Of a DNA stretch of 64,000 nucleotides, positions 41,456 to 50,279 are shown piece after piece. This DNA comes from an uncultured Eubacteriales bacterium (GTDB lineage: Bacteria > Bacillota > Clostridia > Oscillospirales > UBA644). The stretch's first letter is position 1. Every line of letters starts with the position of its first letter. The DNA is taken from NCBI GenBank assembly GCA_900547165.1, contig URFZ01000003.1:62001-126000 (forward strand), written 5' to 3'. The notes beneath the pieces were generated by a model that was given only the letters and a program-made list of their open reading frames with translations, made no database searches and was not told the DNA's origin. Both the position numbers and the translations under genes were made by a program.

Positions 41456-42489
41456 TTCTTTGCGGAAAACTCAACAGCAAGGTCGAGCAATTTGTTTATC
41501 AAATCGGAATACGCGATGCCGCTTGCGTCAAAGAGTTTGGGATACATGCTTATCGACGTAAATCCGGGGATCGTATTTATTTCGTTCAAATATATATCGC
41601 CGCGTTCGGAAACAAGGAAATCGACTCTTGAAAGCCCCCTGCAGTCGCAGGCTTTATACGCCTTTACGGCTTCGCTTCTGATAAAATCTTCATTTTCCGT
41701 TCCCGACGGAATCAACAGTTTCGATTCGCTGTTGGAATATTTTGCTTCGTAGTCGTAAAACTCGTTTGCGGGAATTATAAGACCTGAACAAGACGCAACG
41801 GGGCAGTCGTTTCCGAGAACCGCGACCTCAATTTCTTTCGGATTTTCCACGCCCTGTTCGACAACAACTCTGCGGTCAACCGCAAAAGCATCGTCAAACG
41901 CTTTTGAAAGAGTTTCTCTCGATTTACATTTTGTTATACCGACGGACGAACCTGCATTGGACGGTTTTACGAATACGGGATATTTAAGTTTTTCTTCAAC
42001 CGTATTCTTTATCTTTTCAGGAGCTTCGGCATACTCAAACGCTTCAACAGTGACCCAAGGTACCTGCTTTATTCCGGCGTGTTCAAAAACGATTTTCGTA
42101 TATGCTTTATCCATACATACGGACGAGCCGAGAACGCGACATCCCACATACGGTATATCCATCAGTTCAAAAAGCCCCTGTATTGTTCCGTCCTCACCGT
42201 TTTTGCCGTGAAGAACAGGAAAAATAACATCAGGGGTTATGCTGCCGCCATCCCAGACAAAAGAACGGGAATTGAAATCGGCGAACACTTCCCTGTTGGA
42301 TTTGTCGTTTTCCCAACTGCCGTTAGAAACAGCCGCATTGTCAGCCTCGGTATGATACCACTTACCGTCTTTTGTTATACCGAATTTTGTCACATCGTGA
42401 CCTTTTATATTATTAAGCACAGATGCAGCCGAGACACACGAAACTTCGTGCTCGGTCGATCTTCCGCCGAAAATAATCAATACTTTCAT
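41452..42489 (-). CDS. ddl: D-alanine--D-alanine ligase
   Basis: This 345-residue ATP-grasp ligase makes the D-Ala-D-Ala end of the peptidoglycan stem. It has MKVLIIFGGRSTEHEVSCVSAASVL, FPVLHGKNGEDGTIQGLFELMDIPYVG, VKPSNAGSSVGITK, YEAKYS, SRVDFLV and INEINTIPGFTSISMYPKLF. YxxKYS in the omega loop region is typical of ligases using D-Ala; nothing points to a vancomycin-resistance D-Lac or D-Ser variant, though this is not decisive. The gene is within the housekeeping run between prmC and DUF1934. Confidence 0.94.
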   Translation of the reverse strand: MKVLIIFGGRSTEHEVSCVSAASVLNNIKGHDVTKFGITKDGKWYHTEADNAAVSNGSWENDKSNREVFADFNSRSFVWDGGSITPDVIFPVLHGKNGEDGTIQGLFELMDIPYVGCRVLGSSVCMDKAYTKIVFEHAGIKQVPWVTVEAFEYAEAPEKIKNTVEEKLKYPVFVKPSNAGSSVGITKCKSRETLSKAFDDAFAVDRRVVVEQGVENPKEIEVAVLGNDCPVASCSGLIIPANEFYDYEAKYSNSESKLLIPSGTENEDFIRSEAVKAYKACDCRGLSRVDFLVSERGDIYLNEINTIPGFTSISMYPKLFDASGIAYSDLINKLLDLAVEFSAKK

Positions 42490-42492
42490 AAA

Positions 42493-43344
42493 TCATTCTC
42501 CAAGAGGTTTTTGAGCGCAAACGACACGCTCGATATTATTCAAATCATTAAAAATTTTAACATTTTCAAACCCTGCGGAATCACATATTTCCGCCACGGT
42601 CTGCGCCTGCCCTTTTCCGACCTCAAAAATCAGTCTGCCGCCGCTTTTCAGATTGTCAAAATACTTTTTCGGAACAACTCTGTAAAACGGATAACCGTCG
42701 CCCGCTTCAAGTGCAAGTTTCGGTTCATGCAAAACTTCCCTGTCAAGCGTTTTCATTTCGTTTTCCGATATATACGGAGGATTGCAGGTTATAACATCAA
42801 ATACACCTGAAAGAGTATCGGAAAGAGCATCGTGATGAATGAACTTTACGTTTTTAACGCCCAATATTTCGGCATTTTTTCTTGCCACATCAAGTGCGTC
42901 GTCCGAAATATCCGCAAAAGTTGCGGAACAACCTTTTTCAATGCAGAGAGTCAGCCCTATACAGCCGCTCCCGCTGCACAAATCAAGAATTTCGGATTTT
43001 TTGTCAATATAAGGCAAAGCCGTTTCAATAAGAGTTTCGGTATCAAAACGAGGTATCAGAACACGCTCGTCAACATAAAACTCCCGTCCGAAAAAGAACG
43101 CGCGGTTTGTCAGGTACTGCACAGGCACGCCCGAGCAACGCAATTCGACTGCTTGCGCGATTTTATCACAGACATCGGATGTCAAAACGTTGTTCCAAAC
43201 ATCGGGTGTAAGTTTTGATTCCAATTTCAGTTTTCGAATTTCTTCGAAGGGCTTTTGTGCAAAAAATGATATGAGTTCAAGCAGTTCTCCCTCCGCATTT
43301 TCGGAAACGGAACGCTTCATTTTTGAAAGAAGTTCGGAAAACAT
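42493..43344 (-). CDS. prmC: Release factor glutamine methyltransferase
   Basis: This 283-residue SAM-dependent enzyme methylates the glutamine of the GGQ motif in release factors RF1 and RF2. An N-terminal helical domain (1-80) precedes PVQYLTNRAFFFGREFYVDERVLIPRFDTETLIE, the SAM motif ILDLCSGSGCIGLTLC and the catalytic NPPY in VITCNPPYISENE. The usual neighbour prfA is absent; here it lies between DUF1385 and ddl. Confidence 0.95.
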   Translation of the reverse strand: MFSELLSKMKRSVSENAEGELLELISFFAQKPFEEIRKLKLESKLTPDVWNNVLTSDVCDKIAQAVELRCSGVPVQYLTNRAFFFGREFYVDERVLIPRFDTETLIETALPYIDKKSEILDLCSGSGCIGLTLCIEKGCSATFADISDDALDVARKNAEILGVKNVKFIHHDALSDTLSGVFDVITCNPPYISENEMKTLDREVLHEPKLALEAGDGYPFYRVVPKKYFDNLKSGGRLIFEVGKGQAQTVAEICDSAGFENVKIFNDLNNIERVVCAQKPLGE

Positions 43345-43349
43345 CTCCG

Positions 43350-44411
43350 TTATGAAACCCTATAAGCGGCAGATGCGTCAAATTTGCCGTCATCATCCGT
43401 CAAAGACGCTTTCAGGGCTGCTATTGCGACTTCTATCTGATCGTCATCGGGTTCTTTTGTCGTTATTTTCTGGAATGCAAGCCCCGGAGCGCTGACAATT
43501 TTTGTAAAGAGATTGTCATGTCTGCCCGTATACTGCTGCAACTCATAACTGAACCCCGCAATAATCGGGATAAACAGAATGCTGATAGCGGTATAAAGCA
43601 TACGGCTTGCGATATTACCCGTTATCATATTCGAAAAAACGGGAATAAGCGAAATCAGAATAGAAAAAATCATACTTGTAAAGAAAACTATCAGCAGAAA
43701 ACTTGTTCCGCAGCGCGGATGAAGTCTTCCGAATCCTCTGACGTTTTCAACCGTGAGTTCTTTTCTGTTTTCAAGACAGAAAATCGTTTTATGCTCCGCA
43801 CCGTGATACTGAAAAAGACGGCGAATGTCTTTCATCAGCGACACAAGCAATATGTAAACAAGCATGATGATTATACGCAAAACGCCCTTGAAAACGGAGT
43901 AAAGCCAGATCGGATAGACCCATTCGGCGTTGCCGCTCAAAGAGCGAACTATCCATTGAACGCCCTCGGCTATCCAAGCGGGCAGAAATATGAAAATAGC
44001 AACGGCAAGCGCAACTCCGATAAGCGCGGAAAAGAAGAGCATTGCGGTCGTTCCCGCACTTTTCTCCTGATCTTTTTTATCCGTTGCTGTATTTGCATCA
44101 ACATCGCTTTCAACTTCCGAAGCAGCGGCTGTTTCCGTTTTCTTTTCATCCTCTTCGGACGCAAAGAACTCTGCGGAACGCATCAAAGATTTATAACCGA
44201 CGATAAGGCTGTCAACAAAGCCGACAATACCTCTGATAACGGGAAGTTTGAAAAACTTACACTTCCCTTTTATCGTCTTGTATACCATCGGTTCCACAAC
44301 GATGTTTCCGTTTTGGTCGCGAACGGCAAGCACGTCTTTTTTCGGAGAGCGCATCATAATGCCCTCTATAACTGCCTGACCGCCGACCTTTGCATACAGT
44401 TTTTTAGACAT
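43350..44411 (-). CDS. DUF1385 family membrane protein (YqhQ-like)
   Basis: This 353-residue membrane protein has the conserved start YAKVGGQAVIEGIMMRSPKK, a first helical region after ~70, a polar insert rich in Glu/Asp/Thr (95-115), four to five helices, and FQYHGAEHKTIFCLENRKELTVENVRGFGRLHPRCGTSF. The His and Cys in that block are invariant in my memory of the family and could bind a metal. Its role is unknown; in several Firmicutes it is adjacent to prmC, as here. Confidence 0.9.
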   Translation of the reverse strand: MSKKLYAKVGGQAVIEGIMMRSPKKDVLAVRDQNGNIVVEPMVYKTIKGKCKFFKLPVIRGIVGFVDSLIVGYKSLMRSAEFFASEEDEKKTETAAASEVESDVDANTATDKKDQEKSAGTTAMLFFSALIGVALAVAIFIFLPAWIAEGVQWIVRSLSGNAEWVYPIWLYSVFKGVLRIIIMLVYILLVSLMKDIRRLFQYHGAEHKTIFCLENRKELTVENVRGFGRLHPRCGTSFLLIVFFTSMIFSILISLIPVFSNMITGNIASRMLYTAISILFIPIIAGFSYELQQYTGRHDNLFTKIVSAPGLAFQKITTKEPDDDQIEVAIAALKASLTDDDGKFDASAAYRVS

Positions 44412-44420
44412 TTTTCTCCT

Positions 44421-46067
44421 TTATTCGGCAGAGATAATATAATAGTAGACCGGCTGTCCGCCGTTGATAACAACGACTTCAGCATCGGCGGAAAGTTTGC
44501 CGCGAATAATATCTGCGGTATTGTTTGCCTGTTCTTCGGTTATGCCGTCGCCGTAGAATATCGTGACATAATCCGAGTTTTTGATATCTTCGCTGAGCAT
44601 TTCTATGCACTTTTCGTCGGAATCTTCGATATAGGTTACTTTGCCGTTGACAAGACCGAGTTTTTGTCCTTCTTTTATCTCATGACCGTCAAATACGGAA
44701 TCACGAGCCGCAAAGGTAACGCTTTCCGAAATAACGTTTCTCTTTGCGTCTACCATCGCCGCTTCGTTTTCTTCAACATCAAGGTCGGGGTCGAAAGCAA
44801 GCATTGCGCTGATACCCTGCGGAATTGAAACGGTATGAAGAACGACAACCTTTTTATCGGTAACTATCTCTTCCGCCTGTTTTGCGGACATATAAATGTT
44901 TTTGTTGTTGGGAAGGACGAACACAACTTCGCTCGGAGTTGCACAAACGGCTTCAACAATATCTTCCGTGCTCGGGTTCATCGTCTGCCCGCCGCTTACG
45001 ATAACATCTGTTCCGAGGTCTTCAAAAACGGCTCTAATACCGTCGCCCGCGGCAACGCTGACAAACCCGTATTTTTTCTCGGGTGCGGCGGAAACAGCCT
45101 CTTTCTTTTCGTCTTTCTGCTCGGGTTCGCCCGTCGAAAGTTGCGTATGCTGTTCTTTCATATTTTCAACTTTGACCTTTGCAAGAACACCGTATTTAAG
45201 GCATTCGGAAAGGACTTTGCCCGGGTCGTTGGTATGAATATGGAATTTGATGAAATCCTCATCGTCAATGAAAACGCCGCTGTCGCCGCAATTCATAATA
45301 AATTCGCGGAATGCGTCTATCTCTTTTTCTGTTTTATGAATGCCGGGAACTTTATTGACGATACACTCGGTGCAATATGCAAACTTGATGTCCTCTGTAT
45401 TAAAGGACGCAAAGTCCGCCTGTCCCGCTTCGGAAGAAGAACCCGCATGTGCGGCAATCTCGCCTTTTCCGTCAAGAACGGAAAGCATACCTTCAAGCAG
45501 AACACAGAAGCCCATACCGCCCGCGTCAACAACTTTTGCCTGTTTCAGCGTGGGAAGCATATCGGGAGTCTTTGCCAATGTGTCTTTTGCGTTTGCAAGC
45601 AACTCGGCAAAGAACTCGGCATCTGTAATACCCGAATCGGCGATTTCCGCCGCTCTGTCGGCACAAAGGCGCATAACGGTAAGAACCGTGCCCTCTGTCG
45701 GTTTGCGGACTGCCTTATACGCAGACTCAACACCGCCCTTGAAAGCTCTTGCAAAATCTGCGGGAGACGCTTCGGAAAGTCCTTTCAATTCTTTTGTAAC
45801 GCCTCTGAAAAACAGAGAAAGAATAACGCCGGAGTTACCTCTGCCGCCGCGAAGAAGTGCGGAAGCGACCTTATCCGCACATTCGGTCAAACCGCCGTTG
45901 AAATTATCAACGGCATTCTTGCCCGCCTGCATGGTAAGGCTCATATTCGTGCCCGTATCTCCGTCGGGAACGGGAAATACATTGAGTTTATTTATTTCAT
46001 CCTGAAGATTTGCGATGTTATTTGCCGCAGAAACTATCATACTGCGGTAAACGTTTCCGTTTATCAT
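44421..46067 (-). CDS. DAK2/DegV-domain kinase-like protein (YloV/FakA family)
   Basis: This 548-residue protein has an N-terminal DhaL-type nucleotide-binding domain (NKLNVFPVPDGDTGTNMSLTMQAG, LLRGGRGNSGVILSLFFRG, VVDAGGMGFCVLLEGML). A central domain follows (CTECIVNKVPG, FIKFHIHTNDPGKVL, EQHTQLSTGE), then a C-terminal DegV-like domain (IVSGGQTMNPSTEDIV, VFVLPNNKNI). In Staphylococcus FakA phosphorylates fatty acids bound by FakB. No FakB gene is in view. The asp23 gene upstream is the usual partner in Firmicutes. Confidence 0.93.
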   Translation of the reverse strand: MINGNVYRSMIVSAANNIANLQDEINKLNVFPVPDGDTGTNMSLTMQAGKNAVDNFNGGLTECADKVASALLRGGRGNSGVILSLFFRGVTKELKGLSEASPADFARAFKGGVESAYKAVRKPTEGTVLTVMRLCADRAAEIADSGITDAEFFAELLANAKDTLAKTPDMLPTLKQAKVVDAGGMGFCVLLEGMLSVLDGKGEIAAHAGSSSEAGQADFASFNTEDIKFAYCTECIVNKVPGIHKTEKEIDAFREFIMNCGDSGVFIDDEDFIKFHIHTNDPGKVLSECLKYGVLAKVKVENMKEQHTQLSTGEPEQKDEKKEAVSAAPEKKYGFVSVAAGDGIRAVFEDLGTDVIVSGGQTMNPSTEDIVEAVCATPSEVVFVLPNNKNIYMSAKQAEEIVTDKKVVVLHTVSIPQGISAMLAFDPDLDVEENEAAMVDAKRNVISESVTFAARDSVFDGHEIKEGQKLGLVNGKVTYIEDSDEKCIEMLSEDIKNSDYVTIFYGDGITEEQANNTADIIRGKLSADAEVVVINGGQPVYYYIISAE

Positions 46068-46085
46068 ATCTCTTACCTCAAATGA

Positions 46086-46436
46086 TTATTTGTTAATGAC
46101 GGCGTCAACAAAGACTTTAATGTCGCCGACGGAAACGTCAAGCGCCTGCTCGACGGTGTAAACGACCTTGTGAATAATACTCTCGCTGATAGCGGGGATA
46201 TTTATGCCGTAAGTCACAACAATGTGCATTTCAATGTTTACCTTGTTGTCGGGGCATGTGATTTTTACTCCGCGATCCTTGTTATCACGCTTAAAGAAAC
46301 CGAGAAATTCTTCACCGATATTCTTTGCCGCCATACCCGCAACACCGAAACATTCGTTTGCGGCATTCGCAACGATTTGAGCGATAACGGAATCGTCAAC
46401 AACGATCTTGCCTCTTTCGTTTTCAAACAAAAGCAT
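46086..46436 (-). CDS. Asp23/Gls24 family envelope stress protein
   Basis: This 116-residue protein (GKIVVDDSVIAQIVANAANECFGVAGMAAKN, VNIEMHIVVTYGINIPAISESIIHKVVYTVEQALDVSVGDIKVFVD) fits Asp23/DUF322, small alkaline or envelope stress proteins. Gene order asp23-yloV is conserved in Firmicutes. It heads the housekeeping run that continues to tadA. The GGAGG site lies just before the ATG. Confidence 0.93.
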   Translation of the reverse strand: MLLFENERGKIVVDDSVIAQIVANAANECFGVAGMAAKNIGEEFLGFFKRDNKDRGVKITCPDNKVNIEMHIVVTYGINIPAISESIIHKVVYTVEQALDVSVGDIKVFVDAVINK

Positions 46437-46610
46437 ACGTTCTACCTCCGTAACACTTTAATATAACAATATTTGTATACATAAATTATCATTTTACATT
46501 CTACACCATTTTTGTAAAATATGCAAGACCTTTACTGTATTTTTTATATTTATATTACATTTAAAACTCAAATATACGGGCTTAATAATAATCTTTTACT
46601 TGTCGGACAG

Positions 46611-46640
46611 AAAAAAAGTCCGCAAAATTTGCGGACTTTT
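46611..46640 (-). terminator. Terminator of the small-protein operon
   Basis: GTCCGC/GCGGAC around AAAATTT is flanked by A-runs on one side and T-runs on the other, so it can act on either strand. On the - strand it ends in seven T, 24 bases after the 82-residue gene. Confidence 0.88.
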
Positions 46641-46664
46641 AAGTCGAATATACACAATTCCAAA

Positions 46665-46913
46665 TCAATTAAACAGCAATGCGGCAAGAATTATCAGCAT
46701 TATGTAGTTGTCTTCCCCGCCCTCGTTCAGCAGTAAAATCATCAAGCCGAGAATCAACAAGTCGTCGCCTTGAAGATTTTGAAAAAGAGAAGAAATTCCT
46801 TTCTTTTCGGGAACTTCGCATTTCGGCGGCGGAGAAGAAAAAGCGTTTCCTCCATATTTTTTTGGTATTTCGGGACCGCGAACAGAATAAACGCGAGGTC
46901 TCATGCTCTCCAT
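46665..46913 (-). CDS. Small protein with C-terminal hydrophobic tail, unknown
   Basis: This 82-residue protein begins MESMRPRVYSVRGPEIPKK, has one cysteine in a proline-rich middle (SSPPPKCEVPEKK), and ends in a hydrophobic helix pair (DDLLILGLMILLLNEGG, YIMLIILAALLFN), probably membrane-associated. GGAGGTGA lies six bases before the ATG. It is the last of three consecutive small genes read together. I do not recognise the family. Confidence 0.75.
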   Translation of the reverse strand: MESMRPRVYSVRGPEIPKKYGGNAFSSPPPKCEVPEKKGISSLFQNLQGDDLLILGLMILLLNEGGEDNYIMLIILAALLFN

Positions 46914-46932
46914 AAACAGTCACCTCCGCAGA

Positions 46933-47277
46933 TCACTTCAAGGATGAAATCATGCCTATGACCCGTATCGCTTTGATGGCGGATTCTATCTTTGCGGCAC
47001 GCTCAACGCGCATATACGGAGCCAAAGCGTTCAACAATGCAACATTTTTATCCTGCGGACCGCCGCCGCGGGGCATCAGAGCATTGACAGGATTAAAAGA
47101 ATTATCGGGAGAAGTATTCCGAGCGGGCTGTTCCGAAAGGTCGGCGAACAAGGGCGACGGTTGAGCGACCGGCTTCGGAGCGGTCGTTCTCGCAGAAGAT
47201 GCGATTTGTTTTATTGCGTCCAACGCTCCCGGATTGGAAAGCAGCGATGTGACGGTTGACATAAAATCATTATTCAC
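46933..47277 (-). CDS. Small protein, middle gene of three, unknown
   Basis: This 114-residue protein has two short helical ends (DFMSTVTSLLSNPGALDAIKQIAS and NVALLNALAPYMRVERAAKIESAIKAIRVIGMI) joined by a proline-rich disordered middle containing PRGGGPQDK. The C-terminal part, with LLNALAPYM and basic residues, recalls small clostridial proteins found next to similar partners, but I cannot name them. Its start overlaps the stop of the preceding gene by four bases. Confidence 0.75.
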   Translation of the reverse strand: MNNDFMSTVTSLLSNPGALDAIKQIASSARTTAPKPVAQPSPLFADLSEQPARNTSPDNSFNPVNALMPRGGGPQDKNVALLNALAPYMRVERAAKIESAIKAIRVIGMISSLK

Positions 47278-47528
47278 TGAATTTTCCCCTCCGCAAGTTT
47301 TTTCAAAAACTCCGCCGCTTGCGGTGAAGAGACAAGCGCCTGCAAAGCGTCGGGATTTTGAAGCACATATTCAAGCATACTCTTTTGTTTTTGATTCATT
47401 CTTGACGTCACTTGCTCCAAACTTTTTTCATCCGCAAGAAAGCCTTTCAGTTTTTCCGTATTTTCGGCACCGATAGACTGTCGCAGTTTTTGTTCGACCT
47501 GTCCGAATGCGTTATCGTATTTATCCAT
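47274..47528 (-). CDS. Small helical protein, first gene of three, unknown
   Basis: This 84-residue all-helical protein (KYDNAFGQVEQKLRQSIGAENTEKLKGFLAD, NQKQKSMLEYVLQNPDALQALVSSPQAAEFLKKL) has no cysteine and no membrane segment. The LQNPDALQALVSS part matches in style the LLSNPGALDAIKQIA stretch of the next protein, which suggests the two are related or interact. A GGAGG site precedes the ATG. The function is unknown. Confidence 0.75.
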   Translation of the reverse strand: MDKYDNAFGQVEQKLRQSIGAENTEKLKGFLADEKSLEQVTSRMNQKQKSMLEYVLQNPDALQALVSSPQAAEFLKKLAEGKIQ

Positions 47529-47580
47529 AAAACCTCCGAAAAAATTATTCTATTACAGAATATGCGAAGAGGCGAAAAAC

Positions 47581-47609
47581 TTGACAATAAAGAAAAGTTG
47601 ATGTATAAT
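47581..47609 (+). promoter_or_regulatory. Promoter of the phosphoesterase gene
   Basis: Perfect TTGACA (47581-47586) and TATAAT (47604-47609) boxes are 17 bases apart. The region also serves the divergent small-protein operon. Confidence 0.88.
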
Positions 47610-47647
47610 TACAACCTGAAAATCATGTCGAAAGAAGAGAATGCCCT

Positions 47648-48112
47648 TTGAAATACCTTATTTTTTCCGATTCGCACCGCAACACCGCGCCTATGGACGA
47701 AGTTATACAAAAAGAAGAATGCGACGCCGTTCTGCATCTCGGAGACGTTGCGGACGATGTTGAACATTTAAGACGAAAATTCTTTTATAAAACAATATGC
47801 GCCGTCAGCGGAAACAACGACGGTTTTTTCAGAGAAGACCCGACCGAAGTCTTTCTTGAAGACTGCGGTCACAGAATAATGCTTTGCCACGGGCACCGTC
47901 AGTCGGTCAAAACGGGAACGGACAGGCTCGTGCACACAGCAAAAGCGAACGGCTGCGACATTGCACTTTTCGGGCACACACATTCAACCTGCAACAAAAC
48001 GGTTGACGGCGTACTGCTCGTCAATCCCGGTTCAATCGGGAGAAACGGAACATACGCCGTCTTGAAAATATCAGAAAAAGATGTTTCGGTTGAAATAAAA
48101 AAAGTAGGCTGA
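47648..48112 (+). CDS. YfcE/MJ0936-type metallophosphoesterase
   Basis: This 154-residue protein has the calcineurin-like motifs: FSDSHRN, LHLGDVADDVEHL, VSGNNDG, LCHGHR and LFGHTHS, which bind two metal ions. Small members of this family hydrolyse phosphodiesters; natural substrates are mostly unknown. The start is a TTG (AAGAAGAG upstream), since no in-frame ATG precedes the SDSH motif. It lies alone between the small-protein operon and spoIIR. Confidence 0.9.
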   Translation: MKYLIFSDSHRNTAPMDEVIQKEECDAVLHLGDVADDVEHLRRKFFYKTICAVSGNNDGFFREDPTEVFLEDCGHRIMLCHGHRQSVKTGTDRLVHTAKANGCDIALFGHTHSTCNKTVDGVLLVNPGSIGRNGTYAVLKISEKDVSVEIKKVG

Positions 48113-48131
48113 AAACGCTCAACCCGACAAC

Positions 48132-48743
48132 TTAACCGAAAATAGACTTAAAAACATCCACTATCCAAAAACCGAATCTGAAAGAGCCGCTTGACGGCTC
48201 TTTTGCCGTTTTAAGCCTGTCGGGAACATTTTCGAGGTTGGTTTTCACTCCGTCAGTAGAACCGCTCAGACAAACACAGGGATAAAGCACACACCACCAA
48301 TTGTGTCCCTGCCCCGAACCGAGTTCAACTATCAAAGAGTCGTATTCACCGGCAGGCAGAAAAAATCCGTCGTATTCCCTGCGCTCAAAATATTCTCTTC
48401 TCACACTTGCACGAACACCGTACCCATACCCCTCCGCAAGAATTCTCTTTTTTGCTATCTGTTCGATTTTTTCGGTGTTTGCGGATACAAGGCGCATCGC
48501 TTCCGTTTTATCGGAGCACGATGACAGCAAATTCGTCGTATATTCAAGTATGTCGTCTCTGACTTTCAGTTTCAGTGCCTGATCCTCTTCGCTGTCCGAA
48601 TTTGCCCTGATATGCAATCTGAAAAAGTTATGAGAGAGTTCTTCAATTTCTCTTGCCGAAACGGTTTCCGAATATACGGCAAACGGAATAAACGATAACG
48701 AGATTATAAGTAAAAATACAAATATGCGCTTAAAGACTTTCAT
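48132..48743 (-). CDS. spoIIR: Stage II sporulation protein R
   Basis: This 203-residue secreted signalling protein is made in the forespore and triggers SpoIIGA to process pro-sigma-E in the mother cell. It has a signal sequence (residues 5-25) and family blocks FFRLHIRANSDSEEDQALKLKVRDDIL, ASVRREYFERREYDGFFLPAGEYDSLIVELGSGQGHNWWCVLYPCVCL. The ATG follows GAGGTGA; a TTG one codon upstream is less likely. It is the clearest sporulation marker in the window, though retention in non-sporulating relatives is possible. Confidence 0.94.
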   Translation of the reverse strand: MKVFKRIFVFLLIISLSFIPFAVYSETVSAREIEELSHNFFRLHIRANSDSEEDQALKLKVRDDILEYTTNLLSSCSDKTEAMRLVSANTEKIEQIAKKRILAEGYGYGVRASVRREYFERREYDGFFLPAGEYDSLIVELGSGQGHNWWCVLYPCVCLSGSTDGVKTNLENVPDRLKTAKEPSSGSFRFGFWIVDVFKSIFG

Positions 48744-48789
48744 CAAATCACCTCACGGCGATTATTGACACATCTAACCCGCAATATAC

Positions 48790-48816
48790 AAAAAAAAGCA
48801 GGCTGTTTTCACAGCC
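48790..48816 (-). terminator. Terminator of the Wzz/CpsD/CpsB operon
   Basis: On the - strand, GGCTGT/ACAGCC with a four-base loop is followed by GC and eight T, about seven bases after the phosphatase stop. Confidence 0.8.
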
Positions 48817-48822
48817 CGTTTC

Positions 48823-49488
48823 TTAAATTTTTCCGTCAAGTTTTTTCAATATGTATTTTTTACACTTCAACCACGGAGCATAGAGTTTCTTTGCTCCGTG
48901 AATATCGCTTCCTATACGAACAGCACAGCCGTTATCTATCCATTCAAGGCTTTTTGCTCTCTTTCGGAACGAAAGGAATGAATCGACATTCAGTTGAAGA
49001 GGAATGCCTGCACGGATAAATTCTCTGACATCATTCACGGGATAACGGTCCGCATGAGCCATTACAAGGCGGATATCGCGTCTTGTATTAAGTTCAAGCA
49101 CCGTATTTCGCAATGACGAAGACCAACGGTACATCGGCATTTCAAACAAAAGTTCATTGGTTCCCGAAAGACAAAGTTTTTCGATATTTTCAAAGTGTTC
49201 AAAGCCCTCACATAAAAGAACTTCCGCGCCGAGACGAATCTCGGGAAAGTTCCCGCGAACGGCTTTCAACTTTTCAAAGCATTCTGTCCTGCGAGCCAAA
49301 AACCTATCAAGATTTTCTTTGTCGGGATAGAAATGCGACGTAGCGCAAACAGTCTCGATACCTGCCGCCTTTGCCGCTTCGAGTTGGCGTTTCGACGTCT
49401 CTGTCCCGTCGCTCCCGTGATCGCACCCGGGAAGAATATGAGCGTGATAATCAACGAGAAAGAGTCCGTCAAGTCTTGACTGAGACAT
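48823..49488 (-). CDS. CpsB/CapC-type tyrosine-protein phosphatase (PHP domain)
   Basis: This 221-residue metal-dependent phosphatase removes phosphate from the CpsD tyrosine kinase. The PHP motifs are LVDYHAHILPGCDHGSDG, CATSHFYP, RLGAEVLLCEGFEHF, LVMAHADRYP and IGSDIHG. The ATG taken (MSQSRLDGLF) is four codons inside a possible GTG start. As last gene of the three-gene operon it completes a phosphorylation cycle that controls polysaccharide chain length or export. Confidence 0.92.
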   Translation of the reverse strand: MSQSRLDGLFLVDYHAHILPGCDHGSDGTETSKRQLEAAKAAGIETVCATSHFYPDKENLDRFLARRTECFEKLKAVRGNFPEIRLGAEVLLCEGFEHFENIEKLCLSGTNELLFEMPMYRWSSSLRNTVLELNTRRDIRLVMAHADRYPVNDVREFIRAGIPLQLNVDSFLSFRKRAKSLEWIDNGCAVRIGSDIHGAKKLYAPWLKCKKYILKKLDGKI

Positions 49489-49505
49489 CTTATCACTCAC
49501 TGTCT

Positions 49506-50279
49506 TTATTTACTGTTTTTTCCGTATGAATACTTGTAACTGTATTTGTATCCGTATTTCGAATACTTGTAACGGTAAGAAGATTTAAGCGATTTCAGGT
49601 TGACGCAGTTCAATACCGTACCGCACATATTTCCTCCCGCCTGATCTATCGCATTTATCGCATATTTTAATTCGTCGGAAGAAGTCTTTCCCGATTTTGT
49701 TACGACAACCATACCGTCAACAAGTGTCGAAACTATCTGTGCGTCGGCAACGGTGTTAATGGGTGGTGTATCGATAATAATATATTCATATTGCTCGGAA
49801 AGATATTCGATAAAATGTTTCATATTCTCGGACGAAAGAAGTTCCGAAGGGTTCGGAGGCAACGTTCCCGTGCAGATAACGGAAAGAGGAAGGCTCTTCT
49901 CCGTGAAGACTTCGCAGTCGCCGATATTCGCAAGGAAGTCGCAGATACCATGCTTTGATTCAATGCCCCACATTTTACGCTGCATGGGTTTGCGCATATC
50001 GCAGTCGATAAGAAGAGTTTTCTTGCCGAGCATCGCAAAACTTATCGCAATATTTGCGGAAGTAACACTTTTTCCGTCACCGGGGTTAGCGCTTGTAACC
50101 GCAAACGTTTTGCATTGTCTTTTTCCGTCTTTTGTCATGCAGAACAGAAGACCAGTTCTGAGTTTTACATACGCTTCTTTTATCGCAAATGGAGAATCGT
50201 TTGTCAGAAGTGCGTGTCCCGCAGCCTGAGAAATCGTCCCCCTATCAGTTCTGCGCGTTTGCATTTCTTGTCTGCTCAT
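49506..50279 (-). CDS. CpsD/CapB-type tyrosine kinase
   Basis: This 257-residue cytoplasmic BY-kinase has Walker A TSANPGDGKSVTSANIAI, Walker A' LLIDCDMRKPMQRK and Walker B YIIIDTPPIN. Its C-terminal tail has nine tyrosines in about 20 residues alternating with K, R or S, the autophosphorylation cluster. It needs the C-terminal helix region of the Wzz protein for activation; the two genes overlap by 35 bases. No glycosyltransferases follow, so the polymer it controls must be encoded elsewhere. Confidence 0.93.
   Translation of the reverse strand: MSRQEMQTRRTDRGTISQAAGHALLTNDSPFAIKEAYVKLRTGLLFCMTKDGKRQCKTFAVTSANPGDGKSVTSANIAISFAMLGKKTLLIDCDMRKPMQRKMWGIESKHGICDFLANIGDCEVFTEKSLPLSVICTGTLPPNPSELLSSENMKHFIEYLSEQYEYIIIDTPPINTVADAQIVSTLVDGMVVVTKSGKTSSDELKYAINAIDQAGGNMCGTVLNCVNLKSLKSSYRYKYSKYGYKYSYKYSYGKNSK

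Noticed and set aside
46669..46923. 84-codon frame on the - strand overlapping the third small gene
   Set aside because: It uses a GTG inside the ribosome site of the 82-residue gene and has low-complexity, arginine-rich content; the other frame has the ribosome site and a plausible protein.
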